This document shows positions 31,718 through 43,020 of a stretch of DNA of 64,000 nucleotides, one piece after another. The notes under the pieces were generated by a model. The model did not search any database. It saw only the letters and a list, made by a program, of their open reading frames with translations, and was not told the origin of the DNA. The DNA is from Epiperipatus broadwayi (lineage: Eukaryota; Onychophora; Udeonychophora; Euonychophora; Peripatidae): contig JAQFVV010006273.1 of NCBI GenBank assembly GCA_028023455.1, positions 250,001 to 314,000 on the forward strand. The letters are read 5' to 3'. The translations under genes were made by a program, and so were the position numbers. Positions within the stretch are counted from its first letter, which is position 1, and every line of letters starts with the position of its first letter.

Positions 31718-34485
31718 TATCTAAAGTAAGAAGTATAAGTGGATGATGTGAGAATTAAAATATTATAAAACGAGTTGTAATTCTAATTGTTCATATAATA
31801 CTAGAAATTGAGAAAAAATATCAGAATAAGTACTGTAATAGTTTAAAAAAACTTGTTAAAAAGATAGATTATTTTGTGATTCATTAAAATTAAAAAATTT
31901 AAACTTGTTAAATACTTTTTGTTTAATTTATATATATTTTTATGGAGTAGATATTTGGATGATTAGGAACAGAGAGGGAAAAAAAGATTTGAAGATTTTG
32001 AAGTGGATTTGAAGAAGATAATTTTGAAAGGATAAAAAAATTAGCAAGTAGAAGATAAATAATTACATTCAATATTCTTAAAGGTGAAAACTATATAAAT
32101 TGATGGAATTGTAAGGAGAAAAATAATACAGATTAACCATTGACCAAAAAAAAAAAAAAAAAGGAAAAAATTAAAATAATGATGGAGAGATAATGAATTA
32201 CAGATTTCATAGCTGTTATATAGTACACGTTTATAAGTATATACTTATTCATGATCTCTTACAGTCATTAATATATAAAGATATAATTTTAAAATTTTTC
32301 CGTTAAGAAATGTTGCAAAAACATAGTATTTAATTTAGCCATCTGTTAAACAATGGGCGGGCGTGCATATAATTTTGTGATTCTTATAGTGTATTTATAT
32401 TATGATTGTTTTTTGTGTACTTATTTAGTGTTCATAATATACAATAATCATCTAATTAATAATGTAAGTTTTAGTATTTTATAAACATAATTGGCTTTTT
32501 TAATCATAAAATTCACATTCATATTATTGACCCAGATTGTTTTAGGTTAATCAGGTTAATAACTAGATACCTAATTATAAACACATATTGATTGACTAGC
32601 AAATCTGGCTACCTAAACAAAAATCTAAGTTTGCTTAAAAAATCCCGATCTATTTAAAAATTCTCTTAATTGCATAACAGATTCATGTTCATGTTCGTAT
32701 TATATCATAAAGCTTTTTTTTTTTTTTTTCAAAAAATATCACAGGATTTTTTATTATTATAAGTTTTTAGATTTTATAATACCGTTGAGACGTTTTAGAT
32801 TTACGAAAATTTAAATATGCATTTCTTACCTAATTAACACACACACATATATGTAAGCATTATTTTATTAATTGTTTTAAAGAAAAATAGTAGAAGATTA
32901 ATTAACTTATTTAAGCTTTTTTATTGCTCAATTAATTTTAAAATATAAACATTTTTTTTTTTATATTTTTAACATATATTTAAAGAAACAATGTTTTGAT
33001 CTTCATGAAAAATATCACGGCAAAATCATTAATAATATTATTGTTCAAGAAAATAGATCTCTTTCTGTATTAAATTTATTAAAATACTATATATTTGACA
33101 TGTTTCATCTACGGTTTTCCTTAGCAATTAATCAGTTTTTATTTTAGTAGTGAGTCTCCGCTTCACAATCAAACTCGGTCACCATGTCACATTTTCTTGA
33201 CAAAAGCTTGACATACATCATCCCTTTTTTTTATCTTCTTGTCTGCCTAGTAATCATACTTAGAATCGACTACAAGTTCAAAAATTTTCAATGAAATCAA
33301 AATTATTCACAATAGAATTTCACCAGTACACTGACTGATTGAATATTTAGAAACAGCTTTAGAGAAAACAGTAATTTCGAAGCACAGTACTCTTTATTAT
33401 TTATGCTAGAATTATTATTGAGAGGTTTCTCCAAAGCTTTCTTTAAAAAAAAAAATCTGCCTTGCAAAGCCTTCCACGCAATGATGAAAGACACCCTAAT
33501 CTCATGCATAATTGCTGTCCATTATGCATTGAAAGTTTAAATGGTCTTAATGATGAACGCTGAAACAGGAACTGGACCTTCAATAGGTAACTCTCCATTA
33601 CCGTAGATTGCGCTCGCTACTCGCTTCTTTAAATACAATAAAGATATATATACACAAAATTTTCTTTTTAAATGGCTTAGTTTTCTCTTTTAATAGTTAT
33701 TGCATATATTATGTTAAAAAATAAAGTGTTATTATTTACAAAAATGTCAACTTATATATGCGTTCATATTAATGATATAAAAAAACTCATTAAAAGTTTA
33801 TGACGTATAATTAATACTGACATGCTAGAATGCACTGTATTAAGATAAACAAATTACCATTTTTGATAATTAAATATTACTTTTTTGTTACATATATGTG
33901 TCATAAATAAAAAAGTTATTGTTTTAAAAACAAGTTTATATATTATTTTTACAGTAAAAAAAAAACAAAAAACACAATAATAGTAAAATGTAATCCATTC
34001 TAGTGTAATATTAGATTACAAAACATTGAAAATAAATTATATTATCAACACAGAGTGCAAAATGCATAATTAGTACAAAAAAGCATTGTTCAGGGGCGAT
34101 ACAAATCATCATCAAAAATATTAATGTTTTTAGTGAGCACAGAAAATAAGCTAAGAGTTAGTATCAGAATCCAATATAAGTAGTTATAAATGATAAACAT
34201 AGTATCATCAGCAATTATCATTCATAATCAGAAGTCAACCTCTATGACTGAAATTAAATGAGGTATACTACAAAATCTTACGCTAATATAACTGATACCA
34301 ATTTAGGGTATAATATTATAAAAGCAGTCGATATTTTATCTGTACAAATATATCTAAGTGCCAGAATAACTATGGTAATAAACATTTTACAGAAATGCTA
34401 TGCTAATTGTATTAAAGGTGATCAATATCAGTGTTTTGGGCCATACTTTGAGTATACTCACTCACTATATTGGAGTAAAGTGAGT
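31718..34485. other. A+T-rich stretch, one GC-richer segment
   Basis: Mostly featureless. The part 33090-33640 is less A+T-rich, repeat-poor and contains CpGs (GAGTCTCCGCTTCACAATC, GATTGCGCTCGCTACTCGC), so it could be regulatory or exonic. Its only long frames read poorly as protein. Oligo-A/T runs occur throughout. Confidence 0.35.
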
Positions 34486-34489
34486 GGAC

Positions 34490-35000
34490 TTTAAGTGATG
34501 TGATGTACTGTGATTTCTCCTTAAACAGAGTCAGGAATCTCTCAGCAGCTATGCCCAGAGAAACCTGTTAGCCACTTTACCTTCCTTTTCCATTGTCCAC
34601 CCTAAGTTTTCCCATAATCTGCCCCATCCCATTTCCACAACATAATCTTTGTCAACTACATGACCTTCATATCTAAATCTTCCTTATTTTTTCCCAAACC
34701 TAGCATAAAAACCAATAACTCACTTTCTGTATAATCACTTTGTTCATATTTAACCTTCCATAACTTCATTATTTGTACCCGTTCTGCTTCCAAACATTTA
34801 CATTGAAGTAACAGATGCCTAATATTTTCTATGCCTTTCTTACACAACTTGCAGACTAAATCAACCCATATTTTTTCATTTACGTGTATATTCCCTTGTT
34901 GCTAAAGATCCCGTTCGAGCCTTAAACAATAAACTACTTTCCTTACTATTATCATAAATTAACTCACACCCAAAATAAGTGTGATTTTCATTACCCTAGC
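34490..35000 (-). pseudogene. 3' end of a LINE with CxxC...H motif
   Basis: Reading the minus strand from 35000 downward, ELIYDNSKESSLLFKARTG is followed by CKLCKKGIENIRHLLLQCKC (about 34855-34800) and then ERVQIMKLWKVKYEQSD. CxxC...HLLLxC is the zinc-finger-like end of many LINE ORF2 proteins. A 3' UTR with ATTATGTTGTGGAAATGG and AACAGGTTTCTCTGGGC and a CATCACATCAC tail complete it. A frameshift lies at about 34880. The same UTR and tail recur at 50945-51097. Confidence 0.7.
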
Positions 35001-36230
35001 GCCATCTACATGATTCTAAAGAGAATTATTATAGATTTCTAAATGTCTGACCTAGTTTTAGAATTGCAAGAATTCCAAAGACTGTGAATAAGAGAAAATA
35101 TGCACACAATCTATTTCATCATTAAATAATTTTATTAGAACAGCTTAAAATAAGATTAAGATATTTATTAATTAGAAGTAATAATAAAATGAAAAGTTCA
35201 ATAAGTATTATATAATACAAATAAATCATTCTGGTTTTGATTTACAAATAGATATTACCATACATTAACAAACTAAACTATAATTTAACCGTACTTAAAT
35301 TGTAGTTTACAGTTATGTAAATTACAATTAGTTTTAAATAAATTCATTACTATATAATGAGCACATCTAACAACATAAAATGTTTAAATCATTAATAAAC
35401 CAATAAATATTTTATTTCAATAAAATACAAATAACTAAATATTAGTGTATATATAACATACGTGCACTCACGTAAATACATATTTAATATATAAATAAAG
35501 TATTTTAGGTAACAATTTTAATTATCTTTACCTTTTAAAGTTTTTATTACTCTTAAAGTTTAAATAAAAGTTTTAAAATAAAATAAAAAAACATTACTTC
35601 TTTAAAAGTTCTCTTAAATGTCATTTTGTTTTCACCTTTTATTCTCTCTTTTGGAAAAGAGAATTGTCCCAATAGTTGATCTTTTTTTGCTTTCATGGAT
35701 TTTTTAAAATACGTTTCATGCATGGACAGTATATATACTACAAGCAGAAGATTTATTTTGTTTGTGCTTCTATGATGCATATACACAAAATAGCATATGT
35801 ATAAGATTTATCGCCGAATTTCTTTAAACAAGATTTGACCTTTGATTACCAGATAGATAACATAAATACTGGAAGCTCTTAATTCAGTTCAGCTTTTTAA
35901 TGATAGCAAGAACTTCAGTCAGGCAAGTAATCACATACATGCATATGAGTTTTAAAACGCCACAGAAAAAAGCATTCTATTACTTGTCTGGGAGTTCAAC
36001 CTTGCCCAATAAGAAACTAGCAACTGTTTTTTGTTTTTTGTTTTTTTGAAGCCCTATACTCTATTTAAGGAATTTAAAAACAGGTTAATTGAGTATTTTC
36101 CATCTAGATTATTAAATCAAGGTAATTCCCATTATTCTGGGTTTTTTTTTTAAGTTTTATATTAATTCTTTAAATTAATACACTGTACAGGTTTACACAC
36201 CCCTGCACATATATAATGTAATATATAAGG
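35001..36230. other. A+T-rich stretch without assigned features
   Basis: No gene, repeat family member or RNA signature that I can support. Confidence 0.4.
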
Positions 36231-36233
36231 AAT

Positions 36234-36940
36234 ATGAACTCAGACTTTCACACGATCCTCAGCTCTTTATGCCATCTCATATTGCTCATCCACCTAATCA
36301 TACACATGTTGAAAAGATAAATAATCACCAATATACATATTTCATGATTAACCAGCAATCATCAGTTGGTCCAGATTACTATCTCCACACATATATACAA
36401 TCAGTGCTCAGCTTTATATTAAGATAGTCAATCTTCATAGTTTTAATGGACAGGCTTCAAACTACTCCAATCCACAAATCTTCAGCCATCGCTTTTATTG
36501 AAAATCTGATGATGGAATGTTCAAAGCCCACGTTAGTGCCAAGGTTGTCATCCTACCCATGTTGACCATTTGTCACCATGGCCCTTGGCACTAATGTGGG
36601 TTTTGAACATTCCATCATTAGATTTTCAATGAAATGGATGGCTGAAGAGTTATAAATGGTCAACATGGGTAGGATGACAACCTTGACACTAACATGGGCT
36701 TTGAACATTCCATCATCAGTTTTTCAATGAAATGGATGGCTGAAGAGTTGTGGGTTAGAGTAATTTGAAGCCTCATTGTATATATGTGTGGAGATAGTAA
36801 TTGGGAACAACTGATGATTGCTGGTTTAGAATGAAATACGGATATTGGTGATTATTTATCTTTTCAACATGTGTATGATCAGGTGGGTCAGCAATATGAG
36901 ATGGCATGGAGAGCTGAGGGTCATGTGAAAGTCTGAGTTA
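36234..36940. mobile_element. Large fold-back (MITE-like) element
   Basis: The outer arms are inverted copies: CTCAGACTTTCACACGATCC through CCAATATACATATTTCATG on the left, and the inverse ending CATGTGAAAGTCTGAGTTA on the right. They are about 280 bases each with some mismatches. The inner part contains ACATTCCATCAT(T/C)AGATTTTCA-like units three times, once inverted, each linked to GTTGTCATCCTACCCATG or its inverse. A single left arm of the same family lies at 38028-38270. No coding sequence. It is probably a non-autonomous DNA-type element. Confidence 0.75.
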
Positions 36941-38027
36941 ATTCTTTAATTAAAAACAAATTATAAAATTAATTTCAATTTAAGTGTATTACAAAGAAAA
37001 AAATATTTGTTTTAGACAAACATTTTTTTTTTTTTTTGTTATATTAAAATTTAGATTATTTTTTCTTAATGTAAAAATTAGAACTAAAATAAAATACCTA
37101 TTTTAAAGACACTCTTCTAATATTTCATTATGAATAATTTTCAGTAATTTAAAAATATCAAAAAATGTTATTACTTAATCAATATTCAGTCATTCCAGAT
37201 TTTATTTTAAATAATTCTATGTACTTTTTTTCTGTAATCATTTCTACTTTTAAGCTGTATATATTATATAATTTTATTATTATATTATTTAAATTTATAT
37301 ATATATATAATGGTTTTAAAAGGAATAAACATCAAGTGAAATATATATATATAACGATAAAAATTATATATATAAACTGATACATGCCCATTCCTTTAAA
37401 ATCTACATGATACTCCCATCTAAGTTAAGTATTTTTAGGTATACAGTCTAAAGACAAACTACCTAATCAGAAAAATATTATTTTGGTAAATGACAACCAG
37501 ATATCCTAAGTGAAAGGATAAAGAAAATCAGAGCCTGTCAAATACTGTCTTCTTTTTCACTGTTCCTCTAGAATCAACTGTCAGAAGGCTTTTGTTTTGT
37601 AGAGAATTATTTAAAAGCTGTTTTATTTTATATCTTACTCACTTTATGTTCAGATAGAGTACATGTTATCATATTTATATTCAAGTTTAGCTCATAGCTG
37701 AAGAAATACTTTTTTGAATATCTTAAGGTTTTTATATAATCTAAACGAAAGTGAAATAATTTATTTACTATTTAATATATATTATTACATTCAGTTGTTC
37801 AAACAAAAAGCTATGAACTTTTGACAGTTGAGTGATTGACACATTTGGGAAATTATTATTTTAAGATTGCAAAGTATTTCACAAATCTTTCAATAGCTGC
37901 TAAAAAGATCCTGAGAATATATTTTTATTAATGAGTGGAAAAAAAGTTTCTTCTCTACAGTCAATTTTATTAGCCTAATAGTTAGAAATGTTTTTTCTAT
38001 TTCTGATTAATAAATATAGGTGATTTA

Positions 38028-38270
38028 AACTCAGACCTTCAAGCAACCTTCAACTATCCACACTATCTCATACTACTGATACACATGGCCACACACATGT
38101 AGAAAAGATAAATAATCATCAATATATGTATTTTGTGCTGAACCAGCAGTCATCAGTTAGTCCAGATTATTATCTCCCACACACATATATAATCACTGCT
38201 CAGTTATATTAAGATAGCAAATTTTTATACTTTAATGGACAAGCTGCAATCTACTCCAACCTCCAATAAA
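38028..38270 (+). repeat. Single arm of the 36234-36940 fold-back family
   Basis: It matches the left arm: CTCAGACCTTCAAGCAACC, ACACATGTAGAAAAGATAAA, AACCAGCAGTCATCAGTTAG, CAGATTATTATCTCC and ACTTTAATGGACAAGCTGCA. The inverted half is absent. Confidence 0.75.
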
Positions 38271-39470
38271 AATATTGGATTTGGAATGATATTGCTAGAA
38301 CATTTTAGCATTAGGATAATTGACAAAACAAGTCTAGCATATTTTAATGTGAACATTATAATTTTAGCAGATATTGTACCTCTCCATTATGGTATTAAAC
38401 AAAACATTTTTAGAATAATCTTTAATATTTTTAAAATGTTTTGGATTTAAAATGTCTATATAGAGAGAGAATGAGGAGATAAACTTCTGCTTAGAATGTC
38501 AAAATAAGATTTTTGTAAATCTATCTTTTATCTTTGATAAGTTTTAGAATATAAATATTTACAAATGGATCATTAATCTTGTGTTTAGATTTGTAGAGGT
38601 CTCTAGTGGTGCAATATAGGCACATAGTCTTAAGGTTATAGTCTTAATATATATATTAATTATTGTATAATATAAAAGTTTGTGATTTTATAACTCAACA
38701 AATATTGCACCAATCATGATGAATCTTTTATGATTTTTTTTCACTTTTTTGTGGAGAATTTTAATAACCAATATATTTTTGCTTTATGGTATTTAATTGT
38801 TTTAAAAACTTTTGTAATTTACAGTATAAAAGTGCATGGAAAATCTATATCACAAACAGCTTCAAATAACATCATAAAAATTCAAAGTAAGGTAGCACTG
38901 ATTAAAAGATTACAGATAATGAAAAAAAAAAATTTTTAATGAAAAGTATAGTTTTTAATAAAGCATGGTAAAATTATTTTGTAAATATATTTTAAATTAA
39001 TTAAATTGTGCTTGTACCATGTATTTAATTTTTTATTTGAATAATAACAACTTCAATAAGTTATAATAATGAATTAAATAAACTTTTAGAATTTCAATTT
39101 AAAAATATATCTAATGTGAGAATGTAAAATTTAAAATGATACATATATAGCAAAAGAATTAATACTGAATTTGATAAACATTTACTATGAAATTGATAAA
39201 CTTTTAGGATGACAGTTTAATATATTTAACATGTGAAACTAAAATTTAAAATGTTATAGGTATAGCAAGAGAAATACTACTGAATTTGATATTCATTTTC
39301 CATTGTTATCACTTATGCTAATGAATTTGATAAACTTTTAAGATTTCACCTTAAATATATTTAATTAACATGTGTGAAAGCAAATTTTAAAATTATGTGG
39401 AGATATTTGCCTGATTTTGAAGATATTAACCTTTATTAATTACATAAAATACTAATATATACATAATCAA
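38271..39470. other. A+T-rich stretch without assigned features
   Basis: Only short frames. AAACTTTTA(G/A)(G/A)AT(T/G)(T/A)CA words recur near 39087, 39195 and 39328 with ATATTTAA(C/T)ATGTG following, which suggests an old, loose tandem repeat of about 120 bases. Confidence 0.35.
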
Positions 39471-40030
39471 AACATTCTAGAATTAATATTAAAAAATTCC
39501 ATATGCCTTTATAAAATACAAATAAAATCTTTGCTATAGTCAGCTTACGGCATTTTTGCCATCTTGCATAGCAATCAAAAAATTCCATTGCCATGCAATC
39601 ATTAACCATAGAATAACAATATTACTATAATCCATTGTACATATTCCAGAAAAAATGTGATATTAAACAAAATAAATATAATAATCAAAACAGACAAAAC
39701 TCACTATACATATTGCCACTCACTGCGAGTGGCAATATGTATAGTGAGTTTTGACTGGTTTAATAACAATTATAAGCAAGCCTAAGAAATGGTGATTGTG
39801 TGAAGTTTATTGGCTTAAATATAATAATCAAAATATTCTAGAATAAATACTAAAAAAATTCATATGCCTGTACAAAATACAAATAAAATATTTGCTATAG
39901 TTATCTTATGTCATTTCCTACCATCGCTATGGTGAAAAATGTTGTAAACTGGCTATAGCAAAGATTTCATTTGTATTTTATATAAGTATATGGAATTTTT
40001 TATTATTTATTCTAGAATATTTTGATTTTT
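39471..40030. repeat. Hairpin (MITE-like) repeat, two copies
   Basis: ATTCTAGAATAAATACT through ACAAATAAAATATTTGCTATAG (39832-39900) is inverted at about 39950-40025 (GGCTATAGCAAAGATTTC to TTATTCTAGAATATTTT), giving a hairpin of about 195 bases. A direct copy of the left arm begins at 39472. Family A inserted between the two copies. Confidence 0.7.
39691..39816. mobile_element. Palindromic family A insertion with 17-bp duplication
   Basis: AAATATAATAATCAAAA occurs at 39674-39690 and 39817-39833, directly flanking 126 bases that begin CAGACAAAACTC. Inside, 39695-39721 and 39727-39753 are a perfect 27-bp inverted repeat around a 5-base loop (ACTGC), made of the family A head. The rest (TTATAAGCAAGCCTAAGAA, GTGTGAAGTTTATTGGC) is the family's inverted outer head. 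The duplication length points to LINE-type insertion and not DNA-transposon insertion. Confidence 0.9.
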
Positions 40031-40609
40031 ATAATATTTATTTTTTATATATATAAAAGCAAAAAGATAGGCTAAATTTAAGAAATAAAAAAATGCAAGA
40101 GGTAGGCTCCTTTTATGTCAACTTACAATAATTTTTAAATAATGTATATTAAGGTCATAACCTTAAGACTATGTGCCTAAAATGCAACAGTAGGGACTTC
40201 TACAAATCTAAATACAAGATTAACACTTTTTTATCCTTCATATATATGTGTCTGTAATATAGGGAGCATACCAGTAGCTCAAATAAACTCTTGGTACAAT
40301 CCCTGTCTGACATATTTGTAAATACAAGCTCATAAAAGCAATGTCACACTATATATGATTTGCTTTATTGATTATATGTATGTGAAAATGATGATTTTCA
40401 TGTGCTACATATATAAATGAAATGTTATCTAGGTACATAAGTGTATAATTAATTGTAATAAAAATATATCTACCAATGTTTTGGCCAGGTTGCACTAGTT
40501 ATCAACTGAGTAATAAGCATTATGAAAATGGTTGTAGGGGTACTATAAACATTGATGTATAATAACAATGAATATTCTACTAATAGAAAACAGATAGAAA
40601 TAATAAATC

Positions 40610-41725
40610 AGAAATTATTTAAATTAATGTTTTTAAAAAAAAAATCCAAATAGAAGATAATTTGCATGTATCATCAGGTTTATTGATACAATCTGGTCTT
40701 ATTCTCATGTTAGACAAATCATTACTATGATTTACCTCTATAGCATGGAAAGATAGTGCTGATGTTGATGAGTGTTTCTTATCTGCTTTAATATGTTCAT
40801 CTCTTCTAGATGGTTGTGACAATTTCTCATACCTACATAAAAAGCATTACAAATATTACATGAAATTTTTATAAACTCAATGGTCTTCGAGAGTGGTTGA
40901 GTCTTTAGGCTCGGATAAAATGTTGATGTTGTCTTCATATTATGATATTTAAGAATAAGTTCAATATTATTTATAGTTTTTTAATATAAGAGATACAAGC
41001 TCTAATAGTTCTTTTTTTTTTAGTTTTTTTTTATTTTGATTGTTTAGGGCTTGAATTAAGGCTCAGTGTATTGTTTTATTATTATAGTCATTAGCTAATA
41101 AGAGTGTTTAGATGATTTCTTTTAATTCAGATTTGATTTATCTGAAAGAAGGTTAATTACTCTAGTGGAAAGAGTTTTTGCTACAGAAAAGCTTTGAACT
41201 GGGTGATGATATGATGAAAATTGTAAATATCTATCAGTGTGTGCTGATTTTTTGAAAACTGAAAAAGTTAAAAAATTATTCTGTTTTTTTGATGACAAAT
41301 ATATGAAATAAAAAAACATTTTCCCATTCCACTCTAATTCCATTGTAAATTAATATTAGGATGAATATTGTTTTTATGTGTAAAAAATCATATAATTTAT
41401 CTTTACCATGTTGCCAGATGATAAATGTATAATCTATAAATCTGAGCCAAACAAGAGGTTTTATAAATGCTGATTTGAAAACAAGGATTTCTTTGTATTC
41501 CATAAATAAATCTGCTATTACTCTGAGATGGGTGAGCCTATTGGAGTGCCAAAAGTAGGCTTATAATGTTCATTACATATAAAATAAGTATTTGAAAGGT
41601 GATGTTTAATTAATTTAATACTATAATATGGTAAATTGCAATGTTCAAAAGTGATATTTAAAAATTTGTCAATTGGATATGTAACATCAAAGCTAACAAG
41701 AATAGCATTTGTATTATTTTTTTAT
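40610..41725 (-). pseudogene. Penelope-like element remnant, RT to GIY-YIG
   Basis: Reading the minus strand, LVSFDVTYPIDKF (about 41700), EHYKPTFGTPIGSPIS (about 41570-41530), LVWLRFIDYTFIIWQHGKD (about 41460-41400, where the usual DDTF is DYTF), LTFSVFKKSAHTDRYLQFSS (about 41270-41210) and KISCNICNAFYVG (about 40865-40830) follow each other as in Penelope proteins. ALSFHAIEVNHSNDLSNMRI ends the GIY-YIG domain. Several frameshifts separate them. It belongs to a different subfamily from the copy at 25332 (CNIC...YVG against CGRIYIG). Confidence 0.75.
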
Positions 41726-41899
41726 TGGAAAAATAAAATGTATCAAGTTTTTAATATTAATAAATATTATTATTATTTAAAGAAGCACTCATCTTCATCA
41801 GGTCTCTCCATGCTATATATACAGATCATAATAGTAATGTTTCAAGCATATGAATATTATTTAGATGTGATACTTTCCAACAAAGTCAGATTAGAGAAA

Positions 41900-43020
41900 T
41901 CATTAAGATTCTTATAAAGCCAGATGAGCCTTTCTTTTTAAACTGGGTTTATGACATCAGTGGCAAAATATAAAATTCAATTCTATCTTTAATCACTGAT
42001 TCTAAGATTTTAATCTCAAGTGGACTCATTGATATGGGTCGGAGGTTTTTGGAATGTGGTTATATTTTTATTCTTTTTAACAAATGGAACCAGTGAGATA
42101 ACATAAAGCCCATGCATGTGATAAATTTTTTGTTTAAAAATGTTAACTAAATTTGTCAGATATTTATTTGTCAATTGACTTAAATGCCTGTATACAAAAC
42201 AAGGTATTTCATGTATTCCTGGATGACAAGAGTTTGGCACTGAAGCAAGTTTTTCTTCAAACTGTTGGTACAAAAATTATATTATCTTCTGGTAGTCAAA
42301 CAAAGTTTTGTGAAGGTTACATTTTTTCGCTTTTTGTAATCTATTTTTGTAATATGAATAAGGTTGTTCCAGCAAATTGTCACCTGGATTGATTCACCCT
42401 TCTATTTTGATTGGTAATGAAAGATGGTTTAGTGAAGCTTGTTCCAGTATTCAACAAATGTATAGTATAAACCATGTGTCTGTTTAATTCATGTATATTT
42501 TTCTCTTCTTTATCATCGGGTATTCTTTGAGTGAATCACAAGATTACCAATATGCTTTCATTAGGACTATTATATCTATGAAACCATTTATTATAGTAAC
42601 ACTAAGTGTTATTCTTTTTATAATTCATCTGCAAGTGCTAAAACCTTAGAGAGAGGTGGTTGGTTTCTTGTCATTCTATCAACTGTGTTTGAGATTATGT
42701 TCACAAATGCAATCCATGTTTGAACAGGGTCCATTTTCATGTCACAAACTTTGAATAATAATATGTGCATTTCTAAAAGAGATATTTTTAATCTACCCTG
42801 GAAGCAGTATTTTAATAGTTTTACTTGTGATTATAGGTCTATATGAGAAATCATTTTTAAGACTGACCATCATGGCAGAATGATCTGAAAAGGATAAGTT
42901 TTTGAGTGATATGCTGATCATATGATGCAGTGCTAGTTAATAAAAAAAAAAAAATTAACGACAAGTATCTGCCATTGTTGAAGGAAAGAGCATTCTGTGG
43001 AAAAAAATCCTTCTCCAGAC
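41900..43020 (-). pseudogene. Fragment of the 6.6-13.6 kb LINE family, minus strand
   Basis: On the minus strand, NLSFSDHSAMMVSLKND (about 42890-42840) corresponds to the end of the endonuclease (VAFSDHFA near 10410). HPGIHEIPCFVYRHLSQLT and SLVPFVKKNK (42220-42050) correspond to PPEMHLIPKFFLAHLSNFS and VLVPFIKKTK (11070-11230). NLRPISMSPLEIKILESVI (about 42040-41985) corresponds to IRPISMAFLLIKTIESVI. Similarity stops before RT motif A, where the Penelope remnant follows. It is strongly diverged and full of stops. Confidence 0.65.

Noticed and set aside
33303-33509. 68-codon minus-strand frame in the GC-richer segment
   Set aside because: It reads without domain-like features and without a plausible start context; kept only as a possible regulatory or exonic region.
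36498-36520. CTGATGATGGAATG as a hammerhead core
   Set aside because: No GAAA after a stem at the proper distance, and the segment is part of the fold-back element's inner repeats.
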